Source: Sarcomyxa edulis (taxonomy: Eukaryota; Basidiomycota; Agaricomycetes; Agaricales; Mycenaceae). From it: 64,000 nt of DNA. The stretch lies in assembly GCA_009761415.1 (NCBI GenBank), contig QUOL01000006.1, positions 1,847,629 to 1,911,628 on the forward strand, written 5' to 3'. Below, piece by piece: positions 11,668 to 22,499 of the stretch. A program made the position numbers and the translations under genes. The notes beneath the pieces were generated by a model, which saw nothing but the letters and a program-made list of their open reading frames with translations, had not been told where the DNA came from and made no database searches. How positions within the stretch are numbered: position 1 is the stretch's first letter; every line of letters starts with the position of its first letter.

Positions 11668-12359
11668 ATGAGCGAAAAGTTCGTACAACAACAGCCCCAG
11701 GGGATGCCGGGTATGGGCATAGCGATAGGGGGTAACAAGAATGAATGCGAAGAACATGCCCGTGGACGTCAACGGGAGCAGGGAATGGAGTTATGGGTTG
11801 TGTGATTGTTCTAGTAATCGCGGGACTTGTGAGTGTCTTTTTTCCTTTGGATGGAAGGGTACTCCCATCGCTGAATTACCTCTCGTACGCGTAGACTGTC
11901 TCGCAGTATGGTGTCCCTGTATTGTATATGCCCGAAACAAGCAGAGGTACGAACACCTCACGTCCCATGGTACATCCGATCCGCCGGTGGAGGATGCTGT
12001 TCGGGAGATTGCTGGGTTCATGGAATTTTAACGGCGCTCTGTGGGTTCGGATGGGTCAAGCAGGTAATTGCCGCTTTCTATTTCTCTGTTTGGTTGTCGC
12101 CAGTTGTGCTGAAGTTCGATGTGGTTCTGTTCCAGTCATCGCGTTCTCGTCTTCGTGTTTTGGATCATCTTAGCCTCTTGCGCGTACTGACTTACTTTCT
12201 GTTCTTCTAGAGATTCCATCCCGAGCTGCGATCCGCTCTCGATATCGCATCAGAGGCAGTGGATGTAGGGATTGTTGTAATGTGTTGTGGTGTAGCCCGT
12301 GTGAGCTTGCCCAGGAGAGTAGGGAGATTGGATTGGAGGAGTTCGGACTCCAGCAGTGA
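11668..12359 (+). pseudogene. PLAC8-family protein with two apparent frameshifts
   Basis: Small Cys-rich PLAC8 protein, a family linked to membrane-associated roles in fungi and to cadmium resistance or cell size in plants. The N-terminus MSEKFVQQQPQG..AIGGNKN (frame from 11668) matches the family leader. The core then continues one base out of phase from about 11741 (AKNMPVDVNGSREWSYGL, CLAVWCPCIVYARNKQR) across an intron at about 11829-11894. Near 11990 it returns to the first frame (SGDCWVHGILTALCGFGW). The last part (SRAAIRSRYRIRG, CSPCELAQESREI) lies at about 12213-12359 after a ~149-nt intron. Read literally, the first ATG meets an early stop. Either the gene is a recent pseudogene, or two single-base errors are present, or translation starts at 11741 on a different splice form. 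The homology itself is secure. Confidence 0.65.
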
Positions 12360-12623
12360 GTGATTGCATGTTGGATCATGGGTGGTATTTCAGAGGTTCG
12401 GAGTGTGGAGTTAGGGATGGGGATGAGATGGGAAAGAATGTCCATTGATTTTACTTTGAACTGGTTTACAAGATCTTGGAGAATGATATGCTATGCGATG
12501 CGGTTCGAAAAACCCATAGTCACAGCGCGTTGATGTAAACACCAGTCACTTATTCTTCGTCGCCACTATTTCAGTAGCAACGGCACGTTCCCGTGCTCCC
12601 GCCATCTGGATGTACAGAGCAGT

Positions 12624-13280
12624 CTATATATTCTTCGCTTCCGCCGCTTTAAGTTTTGCGGCAGCAGCCTGTTCCTGCGCTCTCTTCATCACCACATACT
12701 CATCGAATGTCATGGTAGGAGGATCGCCGCCATTTGAATTGTTCCATCCTTCGATGTCCTCATTCTTGAAGAACTCCGAAATCGAAACTGTCGGTATATT
12801 GCCACCACCAGTGCTCATCCACCTAGCAAGATCTTCTTCCGTTAATATCTTTGGGGGAAGTCTGCGTCCTTTTACCTCGTTTCTCCGCGGGGCAAATCCA
12901 TTACGCGTCAATGCAAAGTCATCCCAAAGGCATACGAATTCGATTTCGTCCGCCTTCGCACCACCTTCGCTCACGAGCCATTCTCTAGTCTTTTTGTCAG
13001 CTTCACGTTCAGTGACATCTGGTTCGGAGAAGGTGGCGTTGCGGCGCTCTTGGATAGAACGAGTTATGAGGAGTATCCCGTCCTCTAGAAAGGACGTCCT
13101 CTTTGTCGGATGAGCGATAGCGCCAGCCAGAATAGTGAGTTTTCCTTGTTCAGCAAGCCAATTATTGATAGGAAACTCCAGATGATCATCAAAGACGCCT
13201 CGGTCATCAATCTGGAGTTTGGCCATGACAGCACGCGTCGTGGCAAAGTTCATGTAGTATCCGCAGACGAAGTAGGGCAT
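12624..13280 (-). CDS. Uncharacterised 218-aa protein
   Basis: Single open frame of 218 residues starting MPYFVCGYYMNFATTR. I do not recognise the family. It contains a conserved-looking core (LTILAGAIAHPTKRTSFLED, LLITRSIQERRNATF), an acidic middle, a WMSTGGGNIPTVSI motif repeated loosely as WNNSNGGDPPTMTFDEYV, and an Ala/Lys-rich C-terminal helix (QEQAAAAKLKAAEAK). There is no signal peptide or membrane segment. A broken paralogue lies at 47398-48058 with the same order of motifs, which supports this as a real gene under past selection. It sits between the PLAC8-like and MYND genes, near NLR2. Confidence 0.7.
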   Translation of the reverse strand: MPYFVCGYYMNFATTRAVMAKLQIDDRGVFDDHLEFPINNWLAEQGKLTILAGAIAHPTKRTSFLEDGILLITRSIQERRNATFSEPDVTEREADKKTREWLVSEGGAKADEIEFVCLWDDFALTRNGFAPRRNEVKGRRLPPKILTEEDLARWMSTGGGNIPTVSISEFFKNEDIEGWNNSNGGDPPTMTFDEYVVMKRAQEQAAAAKLKAAEAKNI

Positions 13281-13845
13281 CTGAATTCGGGAGGATTAAG
13301 TCATTTCCATTAGAAACGACTCAAACTTACACTATGATACTTGGAGTGCTTACCTCGTTTACGAGACGGCGATTGCCAGTGGAAGCCTCGGTGTTATGGT
13401 GAAGCACTTTCTAAGTATTCCACGTTTGTGACCCGAGTCTGAGAAAGCCTTGAGCTTAAGGTGAAGTTGGTACGTATACGTCCGTTAAGTCAGTCAATGA
13501 GAGAGTCAGAGGAGGAGTTGCACGCTGCAGCGCTGAATGTTGGCTGAACGTCGCAGTTGGGACCAACTTGAAGTCAGCGGGTCGTGCCAATGATGTTGAT
13601 TCAATCTCCCTCAGCCAAACAAAGTGCACTGCGTTCAAACGACTTGCGACCATTTCTCAACCATTTCTTGTAATTTGCCACAAAGCAGAACCAAGCATGA
13701 TGCAGTACAAAATGGTATATTTTTCCAGGGAGGAGTATAATCTATTTCATATCTCGATATAACCCAACAATGCTCACCAACCACAATTTACCGCCTCTCG
13801 AAGAATCATCTTCCTGAATCTATCGAGTGCGGAGATTCATCAGTA
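13281..13845. other. Intergenic, no gene seen
   Basis: Upstream of the 218-aa gene and downstream of the MYND gene. No coding signal beyond short random frames. Confidence 0.4.
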
Positions 13846-15846
13846 TCACGCGGAGAAGCGTGCAGAGAAAGACGCACTAGCAACTTCGACGATATATGGT
13901 TCACAATGAGTGCCTGATGGCCGTAATAATGCCTCCTCTTCACTATAGATATCCAAATCTCGAGTTTGAGACCAACCTTTCTTTCCCGTTCCCGCAGGAA
14001 GCTCAATATGAACCACGAAAACATTTTTGTGATCCTTAATCGCAAGGTGATAATCCGCAACACTCTTGATATTGACCTGTGTAAAAGAGCTGATTCGAAT
14101 GAGAACAGGGATTTGGGAAAAGTCCAGAATGACACCGGCGTTCGGTATAGATTCACGTCGTATGGCCTCAATAATCTCGCGCTCTGCAAAATTGACAGTA
14201 TTGAGAGCGATGCTATTGACGAAATGGAATGACGCCATCGAAATAACGGGAGAATGATTATCTGTCATCATCCAGTCAACAGTTGCAATACATCAATATT
14301 GATAGCCACGAGAAATGCGCACCAGGCCCGTTCACATACTCGTTCGTGATCCTACAAATGACTTTGTGCCTTGGCCATTCTTGTCGTTGACACGAATCTG
14401 AACAGAAGAAGATCCAATTGCAACCTGAGCATTTCTTGTACGACGAAGATTCGTTTCTGACACCCCCGGAAGGGCACTGAGATGGAAAAGAGTAACAGTT
14501 ATTCGAGAAGCGCCGCCCAAGTACATACACAACTACGTACCTGAGAATTTGAGCATCTACCTCCATAAATCGCACGATGCATCTTGAGGTCCTTACGACG
14601 GTGTTCAGCAAACCATTTGAAACCGGCCCAAGGTTTCCATAGAGTCGAGTCTGTCTTGGGTTCGATATCCGAGTCCATGGTTTGGATGGACTTGTTGACA
14701 AGGACCGTAATAGGTCTGTAGATGAGATACTTTGGGAGCAGACGTTCAACAATCCATTCTCCAAAGTGGCGCCCCACATGGGGAAGCCGCGAAATGATGT
14801 GGTGGGATCGTAGTATAGAAGCGAGCAAGTCGGTCTTGAGTGCCTGTATGATAAGCGAAACGCCATCGCTGGCCTCCAGCGACGCGATAAGGTAGTGAAT
14901 GCAGAGATAAGGGATATCTGAGTCAGCGGAGTTACAGACACCTGGCATTAAGAATTTGCGAAGTGCGTCACAGACGGAAATTATCGATCCTTGGTGTACT
15001 AAAGCGTCTTGTAGAGGAACGTAAATCTTGGACAGAGTGAGAAGGATCTGGAGGTCCATTCCGACGTGATCCAGATTCATGGGTGACTGGGAGACATTGT
15101 ATCGAAGACCTTTCAAGGCAGTCCGAGCAACGGCGGATTCGCCTCCTCCGTGCGGTATAACAATCCTTGCATAGATATCTGTTTCAGAGAATCCACATGA
15201 GTGGACAAAGAGAGCGTAGGCTGCATTGTATCTGGTCGGTTTGAATGCGGGCACACCTGCTTCCGCGATCCACGTCTGCAAGATCATCGAGAAGACACCA
15301 GCAGAAGATTTCACCACTTGTGAGAGCTTTTCTGTATTAGTGAAGCTGGTGAGGATTTCAATAGACACCCCGTGAGTTATCGCGGCAAACAAGGGAGGAA
15401 GTCGGGATTGCCGGCGAAAAAATACGAGCCACTCGAAGATGGTGGGCCACGCATCGATAAGGGCCTCTTCGACAGAAGGCCACTTCATGACGTAGTATGG
15501 AAGGTGTTTCAAGGCACTATACGCAAGAACGGGTGTGCGAACGGACATCGCACTTATGGGAGTATTTCTGGGTCCTTTGGGTGGGAAGAATTTTGGATGT
15601 AGTTGCGATCGAAATGTTCGTATGCATAGCTGGACTTGAGCTTCGGATTCTAAGCGTTTCATGAGGGATACCAATTCGGAAAGACTCGTGTAAGAGCCGT
15701 ATTGAGCAGACTTGCATAGTTGCTTTCGAGACAAGATGAGTGCGGGCAAAAAAGATGGCTAACGAAAAAGGACCCACCTGAATCTTTTGGAGTGACGGGG
15801 TTGGACCTTTGGGGGATACACGAACAGGAGATATAAAGTTCTCCAT
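13846..15846 (-). CDS. MYND-type zinc finger protein, 4 exons
   Basis: Exons on the minus strand: 15846-15778, 15722-14541, 14476-14323, 14261-13846, closing to 606 residues. A long helical N-terminal region (~25-415) carries no named domain but resembles the armadillo-like N-terminal part of many agaricomycete MYND proteins. Residues ~410-460 hold the zinc finger: Cys residues before and after the exon 2/3 junction, then YKKCSGC, FFCSDSCQRQEW and HKVIC, giving most of the C-x2-C...H-x3-C pattern. The first Cys pair has unusual spacing. The C-terminus (~470-606) is unassigned. MYND fingers usually bind Pro-rich peptides. ATG 15846 is the only in-frame ATG ahead of the exon 1 donor. Confidence 0.75.
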
Positions 15847-16080
15847 GAACCAAGACAGCAAACTAGGACTGGCCGTCGGTGGACCCTGGTTTTAACTTTT
15901 GCCCTGGTTTGGTCGGTAGACTCGGTACCAAGTGGTTATGTCACACCCAAGTCACCATATGCAGTCACTCGATCACTCTTTGCTTACACGCCGAGTCAAC
16001 GCCGAGTGACCCGCTGTTTCAGCGCTCAGCCTCTGCAAGGCGACTGCAAAATCCTGGGATGAACAGACGCGTTACAGCAC

Positions 16081-16190
16081 TCAAAGACGACGAGACCCTC
16101 TAAGACACTGCCTCGTCATGGTGTTACTTAGACAGAAGGACATCGTATGTCCTTCACCCCAACACCCACCCACTGACAATCCGGCCATGA
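16081..16190 (+). promoter_or_regulatory. Conserved upstream block shared with NLR1
   Basis: Resembles window positions ~13-125: GACGACGAGACCCTCT, ACTGCCTCGTC, GTATGTCCTT and a following CCCCAA/CCACTGACA stretch. It lies about 85 nt before the NLR2 ATG, so it may be a retained promoter or leader element of this receptor family, or simply unsorted duplication homology. Confidence 0.4.
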
Positions 16191-16274
16191 CTGACCACCC
16201 GCTACCAGCCTTCGCCAAAAATTCAAAGTGAGTTCTATAAGCTTCAAGGATGTCTCGTGATTCAACTCCCGGCA

Positions 16275-19200
16275 ATGGGCAGATCATCGGCCAAGAGACT
16301 CAGATACAACATCACCGGTAAGCTTGTGTCCGAATCCATCTTTTCTATATACTAACGAGCTGAGTTCTAGACATTCGATGTACACTGTCTCCGCGCCCTG
16401 GCTTAATTTGCAGAGCTCTGGGCTCTCGATTCTACGTGAAAGCGTCTGTCGATGGAAAAACGAAGGAAACTAGCTTGTCGCACGCTTCGAGCAATGGTAC
16501 TTGGTCCTGGAATGAGTCGGTCTATTTGTGAGTTCAATCTCCATCTGTCCTCGCCAAAGCTAATACCTACTGCAACAGTGACATCGAAGGTGACTCAATA
16601 CCGAAGCTGTGTCTGTATCGACGACACCGCCTTCATAAGGACGAGTATATTGGAGAAACCGAATTCCATACTTCCGAGATTTCTTGTCATGAAGGTCCTC
16701 GTCTTTCATTATATATTGTCACACCATCATTGACCTCTGGGATTAATAGTAATCAGTCGCAAATTGAGACAGTATCCCCGTGATACCTTGAAGAAAACCG
16801 TGTACGCCATCGAGTTCACCGTCGAATGTGTGGATGTGTCATCATCTACGACTCACACGGAATCCACACAGTCCAAAAATGACACCATCGACGATGCCAA
16901 ACATTCTGATTTGGGCACGGTAGATGAACGAATCAAGGCTGCAGGCGAGGCGTCAAGAAAGATGCAACAAGGACCGTTGGTACCGTCGAAGGTCTCCAAC
17001 GTTGTTGATTTGGGCGAGTCTGTAGCAGATTCGTCTGCTGCTCAAACCCTTGAGTCGCTCCTGGAGAAGCTTAAGATTCTGATGCCCATTGTAGACGGAA
17101 TTACAAAGGTAAGAGACACTGGTTATTCCTGAAGCCGTTGTTAAACGCGCTATTAGATCCATCCATACGTCCAGGTTGCGTACAGCGTCCTTTCTGTGAT
17201 ACCCAAGGTGCCTATCCAAATTCCAGAATCCCAGAAATGTTCCGACATTTGCCACGAATAGACCATACTCGCTCAGGTGGACCGCGACACGAAGATTCAG
17301 AATCTGATTGAGACTATGAACGATACTTTTCTTTTTGTACACGACGCCAATCCTCTCCGAGAAGGCAGCGCAGAGCAATCATCACTATTGGTCATTATTG
17401 CGAAGATGATCCAGCAGATTACCGAATGCACATATTTCATTTGCGCATACTCGGATGATCTCGGTTTTGGTGAGCATCTGTCTCCCTTTTTACAAAGGCT
17501 CGGAGCCTGACTATGATACATACCAGGAAAGCGAATGATGAAAAATATGTTGTCCAATACTGACGAAAAGATAGAAGAATTTCGCAGAACTTTGGAGCAA
17601 CTCAAGGTCGATTTCCAGAGTGCCGTCACTGTCGACTCAGCAACGCGAATCGTACACCTGAAGATACTCGCGGAAAGTATAGGAGAGAAGGTCGACTATA
17701 TCGGTGAGCCCATCCACTTGGCTTTACTATCGATATGAAAGTCTGATACTTGTTATGAAGCCGAGAGCGTGGACCTCAAAGATATGCCTTACGCGACCGG
17801 TGCTGGACATCAGGTCGAACGATGTTGCTTACCCCACACACGCCAAAAAATCCTTGATGAGATCGTGAACTGGGTAAACACCCCAAACCGCGACAGCGTC
17901 GAGCGTGTTCTTTGGCTCAGTGGTCTTGCCGGAATGGGGAAATCAACGATCGCTCATACTGTAGCTGACATCTTCAGTGTTCACCAACGTCTCGGGACGT
18001 TTTTCGCCTTCAGTTTAGCCAATCAAACAGATCGCAGACCCGGAAATCTCTTTAGTACTATCGCCATCAATCTTTGTTCACTCGATCCAGAATGGAAACA
18101 CTCGCTCTGGAAAGTCGTCAAGGATAAACCAGCATTGCGATCCACCCCTTCTATCCATACGCAATTCACAGACTTCCTACTAAGTCCTATCAAAGCCTCC
18201 AACATATCCCTGATTGGACCCATCATCATCATCGTCGACGCATTGGATGAAGCTGGGAATGCTGAATCGAGGGAAGGGATCCTGTCTATCCTTGGAAAGC
18301 GCGTAATGGCCCTCCCTTCTAATTTTCGCATCATCGTCACGTCTCGCCCCGAGGAAGACATCCGAATTGCCCTAGACGGCAAGCCGCATATAAAGCATAT
18401 ACAGATGGAGACCATCGACTCTCCAGATACGACTGCCGATCTTAATCTGTTCGTCATGTCACAGTTGTCGAAATTACCTCGAGTTGCCGTTTCTCTCGAG
18501 ACGCACTGGCCCAACAAGGAATGGTGTTCTCTCTTAGTTGCCAAATCCGAAGGCTTGTTTCAATGGGCAGCTACAGCTTGTCGCATCGTCAACGGTGACG
18601 GGAAACGCGCTGGGTCGACCCCTGCAGAACGGTTCAAGGGTATTCTCGGCGTCGCTTCCAATCTCGATTCTCTGTACCTTGATATCCTTCAGAAAACCTT
18701 CGATATTGCAGATATAACTGCAATGGAACGATTTCGAGGTGTTATGGGAGTACTGTTGCAGTCAAAGGAACCCTTATCAATTTCATCTCTTTCCGAACTC
18801 TGCAGCCAGGACTCGGAGTATACCCCCGATATATTGGCCTCGGTACTGGCCCCGCTCAGCTCATTGCTAGCTGGTGTTGACCGACAATTGGACCCAATCC
18901 GCCTTCTTCACACGTCTTTCCGAGACTTCCTGAACAAAAACAAATTCTCCGACGTAGACAATCCATTCTACGTCGACTCGTCTGGGGCAAATAAGGACTT
19001 CACTGTCAGATGCTTACGGTTCATGAAGGAGCTTCGATTTAACATCTGCGAGGTGAAGACATCGCACCTTTGCAACGCTTACCCCGATCGGACCCGGAAA
19101 AACATTCCTTTTTATCTCTCCTACTCTTGTCGATACTGGGCTGTTCATTTGAAGGTCACGCATTGCGATGCCTATATCATCGATCTAGTCCACGAAACCC

Positions 19201-21720
19201 TCTATATTCGGTTTTTATATTGGCTGGAGGTGCTGAGCCTGATCAAATCATTCAAAGGGGCGTCGGAGTTACTTTCGTTTGTGAGAGCTTGGGGCACGAA
19301 TCCTGTAGGAGATGGCCTGATTAAAACCACAGTACGTGTATATACCATCATGATCTTGGGATACGACGATGGATTGATTGATTTTTATCTGACAGGAGAG
19401 ACTTCAAGAGATCTTAGCCTTCATAGAAGACGCTGTCCAGTTCGTCGGTGCTTTTGGCACTCCCATTTTTCAAAGTGCACCTCACATCTACATTTCTGCT
19501 CTTCCTTTGGCACCAACATCATCCATTATCTCGAAAACCTTCCTCCCTTGGTTCAGGAATAATTTGACCTCTGCGACTCGCGAAAGCCAGCATTGGCCTG
19601 CTTGTCAGAATGTCCTCAAGGTGTCGGCTGACGAAACGTCCGTTGAGGTCATCGGTCTTCCCGACGGGAAGCGTTTCATCGTCTCCATTGTTGGTTCCCA
19701 AACAATTTCGATCTGGGATGCAGATACATTCAGCATTTTGGAGGAGCTAGATCACTCACCTAACATCGAGTCTCTGGCGGTCTCGCAGGATTGCAAGCAT
19801 ATTGTCTCAGTCAATAAGAACGAGATATGCGTTCTAAATTTGGAGAGTATGACAGTTGAGTTCAGATATGAACTCGCCTCAAGATACAAGAGTCGCACAG
19901 TTGCCATCTCGCTCGACGGCACCCGCATTGCATTGGCCACGAACTGTCACGCTCGCCCTGGTTTCGACAGATCTGAAATAATTATTTGGGATCCAAGAAC
20001 GGGCAATGCTGTTCCAGGGCTCTTCAGGACATCCAATGAATTCATCTCATCCATTGTATTCTCCAGCGATCATAGTAAATTATATTCAGAGGCGTGGCGG
20101 GACGGCAGAAGCGTCGTTCGGGTCTGGGATGTGGGAACTGGGAGCAGTGAGCTGCTCAAGCCTGAAGGCTATAACGGTCATATGCCCTCGATACTGGCCC
20201 TTTCTCCGGACGGACGCTGCCTTGCATTTTGCCTTGATGATAGTCAAATTGTCATCTATAACATCGAGGATCGTAACAGTCATTTAGGACCTTTCGGAGA
20301 CCATGATGGCGATATAGTTCGCCATCTAGAATTTTCGCAGGATGGCCAGCGTATCGTGTCGGACGCTTCCGGTAAATTTCGGGTATGGAATGCATGTACT
20401 GGTTGTATGATAGCTGGACCCTTCGAACGTATAGGAGTTTACAGTCGTCTTGCATTTCTCAGCGCAAACAGAATCATATCGGGTTCTTGGGATGGCAACA
20501 TTCGGATTTGGAATATCGCGAACGGTGTATCTCTTGAGGAGCCATATGATAGGCATTCCGACCGGGGTATATTGTCTGTGGAGTTCTCCTCAAGTGGAGA
20601 CTATATTCTTTCCAGTGGACTTGATGAGACTGTCCGCCTGTGGAACGCAAAAACCGGAGGGACTTGTTGGACGCGTTCTGACATGGGGCGACCTACCTTC
20701 GCTTCATTTTCTGCCGACGACGAACATATTGTTTCAGCGTCCCGAAACGTTCATGATCTCAGTGTCATTCGGATATGGAGCATTGCAGATAGTAGTCTGC
20801 AACCCATTGAAATTCAACTTTCACCAATTGATATGCTCTCTACGAACGTGAAGCCAAGATTCTCGCGCAATGCCAAGTTCGTCACCGCTTTTCTCCGATC
20901 ACACTCAGACCAGAGTGAATCTTATACTCTCGGTATTTGGGATGCGAGTACAGGCAGTCCGGCCTCTGGTTCCTTAAAATACACTCGCACACCAGAATCC
21001 ACGATCATAGATTTCTGGGATGGTGACTTCTTCGCTGCTCATGATGGAAATATAGCATACATCTACGACACAGAGAAGGGACTTGTCACTACCAAGACGT
21101 TCGGACTCGAAGGGTATATCTGGACGATGACTCTTTCGCAGGATCATCGTTACCTTGCAGCACATACCCGGCATCATCCGAGTCTTACCATCTCAATCTG
21201 GGATATGCAGACCGGAATTGACATTGGGACATTACCGGTCGACACTTGGATTCTATGTCTAACATTCTCGCCTGACAACAGGTTTCTCGTATTGGGATCG
21301 TCGGACGGCAGACTTCTGGTATGGGAAGTGAGGTCTGACTTTCCCGCCAAACCATTGTCACTGAAAGGCCACATAGGCAGAGTCGAATCTGTAGCATTCT
21401 CCCCAGATAGTCGATACATCGTTTCTGGCGGCGAGGACGGCATGATTTATATCTGGGATGTCTCTGACCTGGGGGATGAGAACGGGGTAAAGGTTACAGC
21501 AGCAGGACTCCCCGAGTTTCAGGATGACAGTGACCTAGTAGATGGTTGGGCACGTGGACCAGAGGGCGAGCTCTTGTTTTGGGTACCACCGTGGAATCGA
21601 CAGGGCTTATACCGTCCAAGAAACACGCTTGTAATCGGGAAAGGGGCCAACAAACTGGATTTTACTCGGTTCGTGCATGGGGAGGACTGGTACAAGTGTT
21701 ATACGGGTGCGAGTGAGTGA
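16275..21720 (+). CDS. NLR2: C2-helical-NACHT receptor with long WD40 array
   Basis: Exons 16275-16317, 16371-16527, 16579-16694, 16750-17108, 17157-17207, 17262-17469, 17527-17703, 17761-19331, 19396-21720. The phases close to 1668 residues. The C2-like start (SRFYVKASVDG, CLYRRHRLHKDEYIG) is followed by a spacer, then the helical region with its 51-nt exon (IHPYVQVAYSVLSVIPK). NACHT begins at MPYATGAGHQ, with P-loop GLAGMGKSTIAHT near residue 427 and Walker B IIIVDALDE near 524. The linker SAPHIYISALPLAP leads into about 700 residues of WD40 repeats (IWDADT, VRVWDVGTG, IRIWNIANG, VRLWNAKTGG, IYIWDVSDL), enough for roughly 12-14 blades, so probably two propellers. It is more diverged from NLR1 and NLR3 than those two are from each other. 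Predicted cytosolic sensor; ligand unknown. Confidence 0.85.
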
Positions 21721-22499
21721 CTCTACAGAATATGTATCTACTCTTGAGCTTTCTTTGTCGCAGAGCACGTGTACCATTCGAATGTCAGATGTTATCATGT
21801 ACAATACATAGGTCCGCTTGAATCAGCGTCTATGAGAATCATCAGTGCTCGAGATCTCAATGAGCGAAGTTGGAGCGTATGGCATAGAAAGCCGGCTGCT
21901 AGCAACAGCTGTTAGTGATGAGATCTGAAAAAAAGTTCCCTGAGTGAATGATCAGCTCAACTTACTTGAAGTATGCAGACTTGACTACGCTCTCTGCGCA
22001 ACCTCGAGTTGAGAAGGAGACGTCCTAAATATATGACAGTGGTAAGATCTCCAGGACTTTACAGCAGTAGAAGTCGAGGATGGTGGCTGTGTCGTAACCC
22101 TAACCCTCCTGTCACCCTTCACACGGCTACAGGTCACGACAGCGAGACTAGATGATGAGAAAGAGGATGAAGCTGATGAAGACGAGTGCATAGCTCCAAG
22201 CGTAGGCCCCGCAAACGGGCACAGTGCATGTGTAACAAGAGAATCTGTTAGCGCAGTGAACGAGAGTCAGCGCTCTCCCTCTAGTCTGTTAGAATTTGAG
22301 GTCTTAGGATCCATCTCCGCACTGCTCGAGATTGAATGAGTATGACTCCACGCGTCTCAGTAACGCCCTACATGTTCGAAATCGTCTCGACGTTCCGAGG
22401 AACCTAGAAAATCGCAGGTAATCATTTCAAAAGGAGAGAACATAGTCAAAGACGAACACGCTCTCCACATATTCCACACTCTCAACAAGAAACACCCGG
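21721..22499. other. Intergenic, with one CCCTAACCCT stretch
   Basis: No gene seen. GTAACCCTAACCCTCC near 22097 is a short telomere-like word (TTAGGG on the other strand). Confidence 0.4.

Noticed and set aside
15372..15602. 76-codon plus-strand frame
   Set aside because: Antisense to the MYND gene exon 2, which has a long, well-supported frame.
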